NCBI RefSeq assembly: GCF_011759375.1
Contig: NZ_JAARML010000002.1
Span: forward strand, 930,001-994,000
Reading direction: 5' to 3'
DNA from: Paraflavitalea devenefica
GTDB taxonomy: Bacteria > Bacteroidota > Bacteroidia > Chitinophagales > Chitinophagaceae
Length of the DNA: 64,000 bases
Shown: piece by piece, positions 44,051 through 53,755 of the stretch
Layout of the letters: each line of letters starts with the position of its first letter
How positions within the stretch are numbered: the first letter of the stretch is position 1
Translations under genes and position numbers: made by a program
Notes under the pieces: model-generated
What the model was told of the DNA's origin: nothing
Database searches by the model: none
Seen by the model: only the letters and a program-made list of their open reading frames with translations

Positions 44051-47000
44051 ATGAGCCATTACCTTTTCAGATCTTTACTATGTATCCTGGCCCTGGCAGG
44101 CAGCCTCCACCTGGCTGCCCAGGCGCCCAATTTACCTGTCAAACAGACACTTAATGAAACCCTCCTCACCGGCAGGGCCTTTACCAATGCTGCCGGGGAA
44201 GATACTGTGTTGAAACAGTATACTATACCCAATAATTACACCCTCGAAGTAGTAGCAAAAGTAAATACCGCTACCGGTCGGGGCCTTGATATAGAGGCCC
44301 GCAACGCCAGGGTGAAAGGTTTCAGGCTCTCGCTGGATGCTGCCACCCTTAAAGGAACATCGGCCCTATCGGCCACTAAGGCATTGACAGCCTCCGGCGC
44401 CGGACAGTACCATACCATCCGGGTGGCGGTCAACAATGATTCGGCCTACATCTACCAGAATGGCGCTTATATTGAAACGCAGCCGCTGGCGTCTATTAAA
44501 GACATTGCCGGTGGGGTGGAAAGCAATCAATTGCTCAACACCGTGAAAGGCCCCACGCTCATTCCCGACTGGGCTGGTACACCTACTAACAATACCGGTA
44601 AACCTGATGCGTATGGCTGGGCCTATACCGGCACCACTTCCACCACTTTATTTGCGGCGGCCAACTCCACCACGGCCGGCACTTCCAGGTACATGGATGT
44701 AAACGCTTCTTCGGGTGGCAACCTCCATACCCATAATAGTGCTACCTATACGGGCCGGTTGCTGTATGTACGATGGGATGGCAACAGCATTCAGAATACC
44801 GTATACAGTTATCCCGTAACGCTCGAAGCCAATACCACCTATGATTTTTCCATGTTGCATGCCTACATCTCCAATGCCACCGGCAGCAGGACCATCACCG
44901 TAGGTGTGGGCCCCACCACCGCTACCAGCGGCAGGATTGCGTCTTATACTTTCACCACCAGTGGCACCAGGGTGCTCAACCGGGAAAACTTTGTCTTTAC
45001 TTCCCGCGAAGCAGGTACCTATTATTTAACGGTGACCGGCAACTGGGGGCTGTTTTCCATCGGCGAACTATCGGTGAATAAACTGGACGTACTGCCCAGG
45101 TTTATTTTTGGTAAGAACTATCCTTCCGGAGCGGTGGATATGGACATCAGCAGTGTGACCTATGAAGAAGGCGCCTATGCGCCTGCAGCGCTTGTGACTG
45201 GTCCACAACAACCCGTTACCGTGACCGGCAGTACCGCTTCTTTCCTGCCCACCTTTAATACGCAATTCATTGTGCCCGGTAAAACTGACCTGCACCTGAC
45301 CGGTGAATACGCGCCTTTAATTAACTCGACGGTAGAATTAAATTCAGCGGATGCCTGGCTCTTCTTCGACAACATCAAGCCATCAGACGTAGTGGCCAAC
45401 TGGCTCGATAAAGTGACCATCAACGGCATTCCTGCTGCAGGCAATCCCGATCTGCGCATTGCCATCTACAAAAACGGTACGGCCGTTATTCCTTATGGTA
45501 AGCAAACCAATACCCAGGCGCTCGAAGTATTTACCGGCGCCAACCTCACCGGTAATACGAAAGCTTACGAAATAGAGACCTATCACAATAACCTCGATAC
45601 CTTCAACAATAAAATCAGGTCGTTCAAACTACGCAGGGGTTACATGGCCACCCTGGCCAACAATCCCGATGGATCAGGTTACAGCCGGGTGTTCATTGCC
45701 AACGATGAGGACCTTATTGTCAATACCCTGCCACAGGGATTGGATACCACCGTTTCCTTCATCCGTGTTTTCCGTTGGGATTGGATCAGCAAAAAAGGAA
45801 AAGCAGGCTGGTCGCCGGCAAAGATCAACGCCACCTGGTATTACGACTGGAACATTGGCGGGTCGGCTGCTGCCAACTATGACTATGCGATCATCCGGCA
45901 GAACGGCGGATGGCCTTCCTGGAACGACCTCAACAACAAAAAGAACGTCAACCATCTCCTGGGCTTTAATGAACCTGACCGGCCCGATCAGGCGAACATG
46001 ACCGTTGACCAGGCCTTCAGTCAATGGCCCGACATGATGAAATCGGGTCTGCGCATTGGTTCGCCGGCCCCTGCCAGTCCGCACAACAGTTGGATCACCG
46101 ACTTCCTGGCGAAATGTGATCAGCTAAACTACCGGGTCGACTTTGTGGCCATTCACTGTTACTGGGGAGGTTTGACGCCGCAGCAGTGGTACTCACAACT
46201 AAAGAGCATCTATGACCGGGTGAAGCGTCCACTCTGGATCACCGAATGGAACAATGGCGCCAACTGGACCACCGAACCATGGCCCACCGATCAGCAGGCG
46301 CAGTTTGAAAAACAATACAACGATATGAAGGGCATCCTGCAGGTACTGGATACCACTTCCTTTGTAGAGCGCTATGCCATCTACGATTGGGTAGAAAACA
46401 AAAGGGCCATGGTATTGGCTGATACCCTTACGCTGGCCGGCAAATACTATGCAGCCAACAAATCGAACTTTGCCTACAACCCGCAAAAAGCATTTGTACA
46501 TAACTGGAAGTTGGTAGCGCCCGCCTTATCAGCCGCCATCAACAGCGATGATTACTTTAAAGCAACACTAACCTGGAAGGACCTGAACGGCGAAACAGGT
46601 TCCAGGTACATCCTCGAAAGAAAAATAGAGGGCGTGGATACCAGCTTCCTGCCCGTGCAGGAATTCACCGGTTACCCGGTGGCGGGTACCCTCACCTATG
46701 TAGACAGTGTATTCAACAAAGCCACCTACCGGGTGAAAGCCGTTGATTTTTCCGGCAGCCAGTTTGTGTATTCCGCTACACTCGATGTGGTCAGGGATGC
46801 AGTGCCGGTAGCGCCCACCAGCCTTACCGGCGAAGTGCTGGCGGCCTCACAGATCAAACTGCAATGGAATGCGGGTACCAATGTCCGTTCCTACAACCTG
46901 AAGCGGTCATTACATCCCGACGGACCTTTTGACACGGTAGCTGCCCGTACCACCCAATTGGAGTTTACCGACAAGAACCTCACACCGGCTACCACCTATT

Positions 47001-49015
47001 ACTATATGGTGACGGCGCTGAACTCCGCAGGAGAAAGCGCTCCTTCAGCACTGCTGGAACTACGCACCAACGATCTCGTTGCACCCACAACTGTATTACA
47101 GCCACGCATCGCCTCAGGCGATGCCAGGATCATACTTACCTGGGATTTCCAGTACGACGCCTTGTATCATGTATTGCGTTCCGGTGCGGAGAATGGCAGC
47201 TATGATACCATTGCCACGGCGGTGGATGTGGTACGTTTTACAGATAGTGCGGTCACCAATGGTACCCACTACTATTACAAAGCGATAGCGTACAATGCAG
47301 CGGGCAGCAGTCCCGAAACGGCTGTGTTAACAGGCAAGCCTATGGCCGGTCGTCACCTGTTCGTCTCCTTCAATGATACCGGCAGTGTGGCTGAAGATAC
47401 CTGGGGCGGCTATCAGGGCAGGCTGGCGGCTACTGCTATGCGGGATACGGGCTACACCGGCAGCGCCTTGAAACTGGATGGCACGGCCACTGCTTATGCC
47501 ACACTGGATGAAGGAATGCTCACCGGGCTCAATGATTTTACCATTGCGACCTGGGTGAAGATGGACGCGCTCTCCAACTGGATGCGGATCTTTGATTTCG
47601 GTACCGGTACTAATCAATACCTGTTCCTCACACCGCAGGTGAACGTAACCGGCGGACAATCCACCGTGCGTTACGCCATCAAGAATGGTGGTGGTGAACA
47701 ATCCGTCAGCTATGCCTTTGCCTGGCCGTTAAACACCTGGACGCACCTGGCCGTTACCCAGTCGGGCAATACTGCCAGTCTGTACATCAATGGCGCGCTG
47801 GTAGCTGCCAACAACAACATTACCATCAAGCCTGCTCAATTGGGCAGCACCCGCCAGAACTACATCGGTAAATCCCAGTTCAACGATCCCCTGCTCAAAG
47901 GCGCGGTGGATGAATTCAAAATTTTCAACCGGGCATTGACTGCCTTTGAAATAACGGAAGCGATGAAAGAGGAGCAAGCCATCTTCTTCGCGCCGATCGC
48001 AGAAAAGAAAATAACCGATAGCAACTTTGTGGCCGGTGCTACGGCTTCTTCCGGTCTGCCCATTACCTATACATCTTCCGATACATCAGTAGCTACAATT
48101 ATTAATGACACCATCTACATCGTGGGGGCCGGTATTGCCAGCATTACGGCTACCCAGCCGGGCAATGGTCAGTATGCAGCCGCCCTACCGGTGGTGCAAT
48201 CACTCACTGTAACCAAATTGTACTACGTAGATGGTGATAACGATGGATTGGGTTCGCAGGTAGCGCATTGGCTGCCGGTGCCTACAGCCCCGGCGGGTTA
48301 TGCAGAGAACAATACCGATTGTGACGATACCAACCCGGTGCCGGTAACCGTAACCATTCCCGATGTATATGCTATGAACCTGGCCTCGGCAGAAAAGAAT
48401 ACCATCTACATCGGTTATGGACCAGAGTCCCTCACCATCAAGGCAATGCCGGCCGGTGGGACCGGGCCTTACCAATATGCGTGGAGTGGGGGAGCTACTA
48501 CCCGGTCTATCACGGTGCGGGTGGCGGATACCTTTGCCGTAGTGGTGACCGATGCAAAAGGATGCCAGGCGTCTGCTGCTATCATCATCAAAACCATGAA
48601 TGTGGAATGCGGCCCCCGCAACAACAAAGTCATGGTTTGTCACAAAGGCAGAACCCTTTGTGTGGCCGCCGCCGCAGTGGAAGCACACCTGTGCCATGGC
48701 GACCGCCTGGGAGATTGCGATGTGCTCACTGCTGCCAGTCAGGCCAGCCCAATAGGTAAAGCAACCGTTGGCGAAGAGCACCTGGGCGTGACGCTCTATC
48801 CCAACCCGGTAAAAGACCACCTGACCATCAATATCGGTAAGCTGGAGCAGCAGGCATCCATACAGGTATTCAATGCCGTTGGTACGCGGGTGATAGCCAA
48901 AAACCTCACCACCGCCACCAGCCAGCTTTCTTTCAAAGGCCTGGCCGCGGGTATCTACTATGTGCAGATCAGGAACGGCGCACAACTAAAAGTCGAAAAG
49001 ATAGTCAAGGAATAG
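44051..49015 (+). CDS. Multi-domain GH128-like glycoside hydrolase with LamG, Fn3 and T9SS domains
   Basis: 1654 aa from the ATG at 44051, which opens a signal peptide (MSHYLFRSLLCILALAGSLHLAAQ). The first ~500 residues contain LamG- and carbohydrate-binding-like beta-sandwiches. A TIM-barrel of the Glyco_hydro_cc/GH128 type (~590-850) has LLGFNEPDRPDQ with Glu641 and LWITEWNNGANWT with Glu732, the probable acid and nucleophile. Two Fn3 domains (~915-1090) and a LamG domain (~1100-1300) follow. Then come a DGDNDGLGS calcium-loop segment, an SprB-like repeat (PYQYAWSGGATTRSI), a Cys/His segment (MVCHKGRTLCVAAAAVEAHL) and a T9SS type A domain (LYPNPVKDHLTINI). Known GH128 members are beta-1,3-glucanases. 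It should act at the cell surface on fungal wall glucan. Confidence 0.87.
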   Translation: MSHYLFRSLLCILALAGSLHLAAQAPNLPVKQTLNETLLTGRAFTNAAGEDTVLKQYTIPNNYTLEVVAKVNTATGRGLDIEARNARVKGFRLSLDAATLKGTSALSATKALTASGAGQYHTIRVAVNNDSAYIYQNGAYIETQPLASIKDIAGGVESNQLLNTVKGPTLIPDWAGTPTNNTGKPDAYGWAYTGTTSTTLFAAANSTTAGTSRYMDVNASSGGNLHTHNSATYTGRLLYVRWDGNSIQNTVYSYPVTLEANTTYDFSMLHAYISNATGSRTITVGVGPTTATSGRIASYTFTTSGTRVLNRENFVFTSREAGTYYLTVTGNWGLFSIGELSVNKLDVLPRFIFGKNYPSGAVDMDISSVTYEEGAYAPAALVTGPQQPVTVTGSTASFLPTFNTQFIVPGKTDLHLTGEYAPLINSTVELNSADAWLFFDNIKPSDVVANWLDKVTINGIPAAGNPDLRIAIYKNGTAVIPYGKQTNTQALEVFTGANLTGNTKAYEIETYHNNLDTFNNKIRSFKLRRGYMATLANNPDGSGYSRVFIANDEDLIVNTLPQGLDTTVSFIRVFRWDWISKKGKAGWSPAKINATWYYDWNIGGSAAANYDYAIIRQNGGWPSWNDLNNKKNVNHLLGFNEPDRPDQANMTVDQAFSQWPDMMKSGLRIGSPAPASPHNSWITDFLAKCDQLNYRVDFVAIHCYWGGLTPQQWYSQLKSIYDRVKRPLWITEWNNGANWTTEPWPTDQQAQFEKQYNDMKGILQVLDTTSFVERYAIYDWVENKRAMVLADTLTLAGKYYAANKSNFAYNPQKAFVHNWKLVAPALSAAINSDDYFKATLTWKDLNGETGSRYILERKIEGVDTSFLPVQEFTGYPVAGTLTYVDSVFNKATYRVKAVDFSGSQFVYSATLDVVRDAVPVAPTSLTGEVLAASQIKLQWNAGTNVRSYNLKRSLHPDGPFDTVAARTTQLEFTDKNLTPATTYYYMVTALNSAGESAPSALLELRTNDLVAPTTVLQPRIASGDARIILTWDFQYDALYHVLRSGAENGSYDTIATAVDVVRFTDSAVTNGTHYYYKAIAYNAAGSSPETAVLTGKPMAGRHLFVSFNDTGSVAEDTWGGYQGRLAATAMRDTGYTGSALKLDGTATAYATLDEGMLTGLNDFTIATWVKMDALSNWMRIFDFGTGTNQYLFLTPQVNVTGGQSTVRYAIKNGGGEQSVSYAFAWPLNTWTHLAVTQSGNTASLYINGALVAANNNITIKPAQLGSTRQNYIGKSQFNDPLLKGAVDEFKIFNRALTAFEITEAMKEEQAIFFAPIAEKKITDSNFVAGATASSGLPITYTSSDTSVATIINDTIYIVGAGIASITATQPGNGQYAAALPVVQSLTVTKLYYVDGDNDGLGSQVAHWLPVPTAPAGYAENNTDCDDTNPVPVTVTIPDVYAMNLASAEKNTIYIGYGPESLTIKAMPAGGTGPYQYAWSGGATTRSITVRVADTFAVVVTDAKGCQASAAIIIKTMNVECGPRNNKVMVCHKGRTLCVAAAAVEAHLCHGDRLGDCDVLTAASQASPIGKATVGEEHLGVTLYPNPVKDHLTINIGKLEQQASIQVFNAVGTRVIAKNLTTATSQLSFKGLAAGIYYVQIRNGAQLKVEKIVKE

Positions 49016-49041
49016 TCCCCGTTAGAAAAACCCTACAACAG

Positions 49042-49076
49042 CAGCGGCCATCCTAACAGGTGGCCGCTGTGTTTTT
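49042..49076 (+). terminator. Terminator of the mannan/glucan locus
   Basis: A perfect 9-bp stem CAGCGGCCA/TGGCCGCTG (49042-49050 with 49061-49069) is followed by TGTTTTT, 26 bp after the GH128-like gene. The 200 bp between it and the permease gene hold no visible gene. Confidence 0.82.
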
Positions 49077-49279
49077 AACCTGTACCAAAACCGGACAGTT
49101 CCTGTATCGGAAATGATTTTATCTCCTATTTGTTGGATAGATATTTTACTGTAAATCATGCTGATACATTTCTGGCATTTTGTTGGCAATTTTTGCCTGA
49201 TCCGACCCTGTTTTAGCCATACAGTAATGGCTGCCAATATCAATCAGCAATGAACATACTCACCATTTAAGACCGCTCC

Positions 49280-51664
49280 ATGTTTAAAAACCATTTCAAA
49301 ACTGCTATCAGGAACTTAGTCCGCAGCAAAAGCTATGCTGTGATGAACATTACCGGCCTGGCAGTAGGTCTTGCAGCCTGCCTGCTTATCTTCTTACTCA
49401 TTCAGTTTGAAACCAGCTTTGATAACTTTCACAACCACCCCGATCGTATTTACAGAGTGGTAGCTGCAACAAACACTCCGGATGGCATCGATTATTCAAC
49501 GCACAATGCATTTCCGGTGGCAGCAGGTTTGCGGGCAGACTATCCGCAACTGGAACAGGTGGCACGTATTTACACGGAGGACGATGCACTGGTCACGGTG
49601 ATGAATGACAAAACCCAGGCAACGCAGAAAAAATTTAAAGTAACCCATCTCTTTTTTGCTGACCCCGCCTTTTTTGACATCTTTAATTTCCCCTTTATTG
49701 CCGGCAATCCCAAAACGGCCCTGACGGCGCCTAACACCGTTGTATTGACGCAACAAACTGCTGAGCAATATTTTGGCAGCTGGCAGGCCGCCATAAACGG
49801 GTACATTAAATACGACAATGGTAAAGTGTGCAAGGTAACCGGCATTTTAAAAAATACGCCGGCTAATACCGACTATCCGCTACAGGTGGTGCTTTCTTTT
49901 AAAACGGTACAAAATGATGCTTCTTCAGACTGGGTAAGTCAAACCTCCAACTTAAACACCTTTGTTGTGCTGCCCCAAAATATGACTGCACAGCAATTCG
50001 ATAACCAGCTTGCCGCCTTTGTAAAAAAACATACACCTGCCGAATATGCCAACCAGGGCTACAAACTGCAGCCGCTAAGCGATATACATTATGACAGCAG
50101 GTTTGGTACATTTAGTGGAAAAACCTTCAGCAAAGAGGTGATCACAACCTTAAGTTTGATAGGCTTATTCCTTGTGATCATTGCCTGTATCAACTTTATT
50201 AATCTGGCAACCGCACAGGCTGTAAAACGTTCCAAAGAAGTGGGTATCAGGAAAGTCCTGGGCAGCAGCCAAAAGCAATTGATCCTTCAGTTTCTGTATG
50301 AAACATTTCTTATTACCTGTACTGCTGTTGTTATGGCAACAGGCATTGTATGCATCACTTTACCATTGCTGGATACCCTTTTACAGGCAGATCTGGAAAT
50401 ACGTTTTGACCTTCCCCTCATAGCATTTATCCTGGTGGCCATCATTATGACCACCTTGTTGTCGGGCTTTTACCCCGCCATCATCCTGTCGGGGTTTAAG
50501 CCCATCACCGCACTGAAAAATAAATTAACCGGCAGAAGGACAGGAGGGCTTTCTATGAGAAGGGCATTGGTTGTTTTTCAGTTTGCCATTGCCCAGGCTT
50601 TGATCATAGGGACATTGGTGGTGGTGAGCCAGATGAATTTTTTCACCAATACAGCTATGGGTTTTGATAAGGAGGCCATCATTACGGTGCCCATTCCCAA
50701 CAGGTCTAAAATAGATGCCCTAAAAACACAGTTGCTGGCGCAGGCCGGGATAAAAAATGTAAGCGTTAGTGCGTACAGCCCCGCAGATGATTCAAATTGG
50801 GGGAGCGATTTCAGGTTTGACAATGCCATAAAACCCACCGATTTTGAAGCTGATCTTAAATGGGCCGATGCTGATTATTTTAAAACGTACAATATTCAGT
50901 TCATAGCCGGCCGGCCTTATGAACAATCCGATACCGTAAAAGGATTTGTAGTGAATGAATTGCTGGCAAGAAAATTAGGTTTCAGGGATCCGGAGGATAT
51001 GCTCGGTAAAAGGATAAACTTTTGGGACAAAGTAGAGGCTCCTGTTGTGGGGGTTATAAAAGACTTTAATGGTCATTCGTTGGAAAATGCCATAAAGCCA
51101 ACCGTGCTGGGTTCATTAAAGCGGTCGTACCAGTTGATCAACATAAAAATACAACCGCAAAATGCAACACAGACCCTCGCCTCGATAGAAAACCTTTGGC
51201 GCCAGGCTTATCCGGATTTTATCTATGAATACCAGTTTCTCAATGATAAAATTGCCGGTTTCTATCAACAGGAACGTCAGCTTTCCCAACTGTATACCCT
51301 ATTTGCCGGCATTGCCCTGTTGATTTCCTGCCTTGGGTTGTACGGCCTTGTTTCATTTATGGCAGTGCAGCGTATCAAAGAAGTAGGTGTCAGGAAAGTA
51401 TTGGGGGCCTCAGCAATGAACATCATCTACCTGTTTTCAAAAGAATTTACGGTGCTGGTTGCCCTTGCCTTCTTAATTGCCGCGCCGTTCGCTTATTATT
51501 TCATGCACCAGTGGCTCCAAAACTTTGCCTACAGGATAAACATAAGCGCAGGGATATTTCTGTTGACGATATTCGCTTCAGTAATCATCGCCTGGCTTAC
51601 GGTGGGCTATCAATCAATAAAAGCCGCATTAGCCAACCCGGTAGATAGTTTGAGGAGGGAGTGA
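49280..51664 (+). CDS. FtsX/MacB-type ABC transporter permease
   Basis: 794 aa. The first membrane segment (MNITGLAVGLAACLLIFLL) follows FKTAIRNLVRSKSYAV, the typical start of Bacteroidota MacB-like permeases. A periplasmic MacB_PCD domain (~55-245), an FtsX domain (~290-400, with KRSKEVGIRKVLGSS), a second periplasmic domain (~440-640), and a C-terminal FtsX domain (~670-790, with RIKEVGVRKVLGASAMNIIY) complete a two-unit, eight-helix permease. It needs a separate ATPase; none is adjacent, so it probably works with one encoded elsewhere. Substrate unknown. It lies after a terminator and is not part of the sugar locus. Confidence 0.93.
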   Translation: MFKNHFKTAIRNLVRSKSYAVMNITGLAVGLAACLLIFLLIQFETSFDNFHNHPDRIYRVVAATNTPDGIDYSTHNAFPVAAGLRADYPQLEQVARIYTEDDALVTVMNDKTQATQKKFKVTHLFFADPAFFDIFNFPFIAGNPKTALTAPNTVVLTQQTAEQYFGSWQAAINGYIKYDNGKVCKVTGILKNTPANTDYPLQVVLSFKTVQNDASSDWVSQTSNLNTFVVLPQNMTAQQFDNQLAAFVKKHTPAEYANQGYKLQPLSDIHYDSRFGTFSGKTFSKEVITTLSLIGLFLVIIACINFINLATAQAVKRSKEVGIRKVLGSSQKQLILQFLYETFLITCTAVVMATGIVCITLPLLDTLLQADLEIRFDLPLIAFILVAIIMTTLLSGFYPAIILSGFKPITALKNKLTGRRTGGLSMRRALVVFQFAIAQALIIGTLVVVSQMNFFTNTAMGFDKEAIITVPIPNRSKIDALKTQLLAQAGIKNVSVSAYSPADDSNWGSDFRFDNAIKPTDFEADLKWADADYFKTYNIQFIAGRPYEQSDTVKGFVVNELLARKLGFRDPEDMLGKRINFWDKVEAPVVGVIKDFNGHSLENAIKPTVLGSLKRSYQLINIKIQPQNATQTLASIENLWRQAYPDFIYEYQFLNDKIAGFYQQERQLSQLYTLFAGIALLISCLGLYGLVSFMAVQRIKEVGVRKVLGASAMNIIYLFSKEFTVLVALAFLIAAPFAYYFMHQWLQNFAYRINISAGIFLLTIFASVIIAWLTVGYQSIKAALANPVDSLRRE

Positions 51665-51687
51665 CACGAAGCAGCGGGAACATAAAT

Positions 51688-51709
51688 TGGCGGGGAAGAT
51701 TCCCCGCCA
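51688..51709 (-). terminator. Hairpin between the convergent permease and DUF4249 genes
   Basis: TGGCGGGG pairs perfectly with CCCCGCCA around AAGATT. On the minus strand it is followed only by AATTTATG, so it is a weak terminator at best; it may serve both converging genes. Confidence 0.4.
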
Positions 51710-51772
51710 CTGGCGTAAGTATGCCGCCCAACTTTATGCAACGGCATACTTGTGTCCATCAAAACAATACAT

Positions 51773-52711
51773 TTACGGCCGGTACACTTTATGCGAAACA
51801 TTGGCCGCCCAGAAAAGCCCCAGTGCGCCGCCGCTGATATTGCCGGTAGGGGAAGCCGGCGTCGGCCGGTATACATTGCCATCATCCAGGAATTGCTTTT
51901 CCAGTGCCTTGAGATAGTCGTAGGTATTCCTGGTCAATGAAGACAACCGCACTTGCAGCGAGTCCCCGGGTGTAAACCAGTAAGGCTCCATCCTGTTATT
52001 GCCAAAATTATCGGCAAAAATGGTACGCAATTGCATGCCTTCCACATAAGGCGACAAAGTCTTGTCATCGAAAACGTAGAGGGGAAAGACCGAAGTATAA
52101 CTAAAATATACGCGGGCAGCTTCAAAAGCGGAGTCGGCAATAATATTATGCTGCAACAGGTAATAATTGAGCTCATCCCGCGGTTCTTTAAAATAAGCAA
52201 AAGCGGCATCGCCCCGCTGGCCGGAGGGATCGGCGACAGGATCTTTTTTCAACACCACAGAATCAATAACCGGCGCCGTGGCCGGCATATAGGCCGATGC
52301 CTGGAACACTTTGCTGCCAATATGCACCTGCAGGTAATACGTATGTCCCGGTATACCGGTCAGCCTGGTGGTTCCATAATACCCACGATCTCCCATATAC
52401 AAAGGATTATACCGGCGATTACTTTGGGGCACAGGTCTGAGTGTATCCGTCATACCCATATCATCCCTTATAATCACCAGGGCTCCTGTTATCGCTTCGG
52501 CATTATCTACGCCGGATAGAGGAGGCATGTCCGTGCCCAGCCTGTTGGCGGCTTTGGTGACCCGTACATAATGGGGTCCCCGCATATTGCTGATCTTTCC
52601 TTCAATAACATATTGGGGGGCCGCTTCTCCAGGATCAATATCAAAATCCTTTGTACACCCGGTCGCCAATAAAAACAAAATACCCATTAAATAATAGAAG
52701 CGCCTGTTCAT
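51773..52711 (-). CDS. DUF4249 lipoprotein, second copy
   Basis: 312 aa with lipobox LLATGC (MNRRFYYLMGILFLLATGC). The mature part starts TKDFDIDPGEAAPQYVIEGK, as in DUF4249 proteins, and continues as a beta-sandwich (ITGALVIIRDDMGMTDTL, YLQVHIGSKVFQASAYMPA). It ends with NISGGALGLFWAANVSHKVY. DUF4249 proteins are encoded next to TonB-dependent receptors and are thought to act as their surface lipoprotein partners, in the manner of SusD. It is a tandem duplicate of the upstream gene, with the same length and most motifs identical, separated by a 95-bp gap that holds copy 3 of the hairpin repeat. Confidence 0.9.
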   Translation of the reverse strand: MNRRFYYLMGILFLLATGCTKDFDIDPGEAAPQYVIEGKISNMRGPHYVRVTKAANRLGTDMPPLSGVDNAEAITGALVIIRDDMGMTDTLRPVPQSNRRYNPLYMGDRGYYGTTRLTGIPGHTYYLQVHIGSKVFQASAYMPATAPVIDSVVLKKDPVADPSGQRGDAAFAYFKEPRDELNYYLLQHNIIADSAFEAARVYFSYTSVFPLYVFDDKTLSPYVEGMQLRTIFADNFGNNRMEPYWFTPGDSLQVRLSSLTRNTYDYLKALEKQFLDDGNVYRPTPASPTGNISGGALGLFWAANVSHKVYRP

Positions 52712-52745
52712 AGGGAGTTGCTTAAAATTTGAAGTTTATTTATCC

Positions 52746-52795
52746 CCGCAGCGTCTCCCAAAGAGCTTGCCCCGCTCTGCGGGGGGACGCTGCGG
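52746..52795. repeat. Hairpin repeat family CCGCAGAGTC, copy 3 (variant)
   Basis: CCGCAGCGTCTCCC (52746-52759) pairs with GGGGGGACGCTGCGG (52781-52795) over 14 bp, followed by CTTAA. Relative to copies 1 and 2, an A-T pair in the stem has become C-G on both sides. The loop holds a second hairpin, AGAGC-TTGCCCC-GCTCT. Confidence 0.75.
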
Positions 52796-52806
52796 CTTAA
52801 CGTATG

Positions 52807-53745
52807 TTACCGTGGTGCCACCTTATGCGAAACGTTAGCCGCCCAGAAAAGCCCCAGCGCGCCGCCGCTGATATTGCCGCTGGCAGAGGCCGGTGCTGGT
52901 TGGTAGACATTGCCATCAACCAGGAATTGCTTTTCCAGTGCTTTGAAATATTCGTAGGTATGCCTGGTCAATGAAGACAACCGCACTTGTATGGGATACC
53001 ACCAGGGCATAACCCAGTAAGGCGACAGGCGCTTACGGCGATAATCATCGGTAATAATAGTATGCACTTCCATGCCTTCCACATAAGGCGGTAAAGCTTT
53101 GTCATCGAAAACATAGAAGGGAAAGACTACCCCATCAGCATAAAATCCGCGGGCAATGTCATTGGAAGAATCCCTGATGTTATTAAGCTGTAGCAGGTAA
53201 TAATTTTGCTCATGCTGGGGTTCTTTAAAATAAGCAAAAACGGCATCGCCCATGATTCCGGAGGGGTCTGCGATAAGATCTTTTTTAAACACCACTGAAT
53301 CAATAACCGGCACCGTGGCCGGCATATAGGCGGATGACTGAAACACCTCATGGCCAATACGCACCTGCAGATGATAAGTATGCCCCGGAATACCGGTGAT
53401 CCTGGTGGTTCCGTAATAACCACGACTTCCTCCAAAGATAGGATTATACCTGGGGTCACGATGATCCACAGGACTGAGCGTATCAGCCATGCCCCTATCA
53501 TCAGTCATAATGACCAGGGCGTCATTTACTGCTTCGGCATTATGATACCAGAGCGTAGTAACGAACGTATCTAATCCTATCTTGGCGGTTTTTGTGACCC
53601 TTACATAGTAAGGCCCCTGCATATTGCTGATCCTTCCGTCAATAACGTATTGGGGAGCTGCTTCCCCGGGGTCAATATCAAAATCCTTCGTACACCCTGT
53701 TGCTAACAACACGATACTCATTAATAAATAGAAACACTTGCTCAT
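52807..53745 (-). CDS. DUF4249 lipoprotein, first copy
   Basis: 312 aa with lipobox LLATGC (MSKCFYLLMSIVLLATGC). The DUF4249 start TKDFDIDPGEAAPQYVIDGR and end NISGGALGLFWAANVSHKV are nearly identical to the neighbouring copy. The middle differs, notably ~160-270 (e.g. DIARGFYADGVVFPFYVFDD, YRRKRLSPYWVMPWWYPI), suggesting that the ligand-facing part has diverged. It begins 10 bp after the TonB receptor gene, so the receptor and this protein should form the transport complex. Located at the outer membrane, surface-exposed by inference. Confidence 0.9.
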   Translation of the reverse strand: MSKCFYLLMSIVLLATGCTKDFDIDPGEAAPQYVIDGRISNMQGPYYVRVTKTAKIGLDTFVTTLWYHNAEAVNDALVIMTDDRGMADTLSPVDHRDPRYNPIFGGSRGYYGTTRITGIPGHTYHLQVRIGHEVFQSSAYMPATVPVIDSVVFKKDLIADPSGIMGDAVFAYFKEPQHEQNYYLLQLNNIRDSSNDIARGFYADGVVFPFYVFDDKALPPYVEGMEVHTIITDDYRRKRLSPYWVMPWWYPIQVRLSSLTRHTYEYFKALEKQFLVDGNVYQPAPASASGNISGGALGLFWAANVSHKVAPR

Positions 53746-53755
53746 AGGAAGTTGC

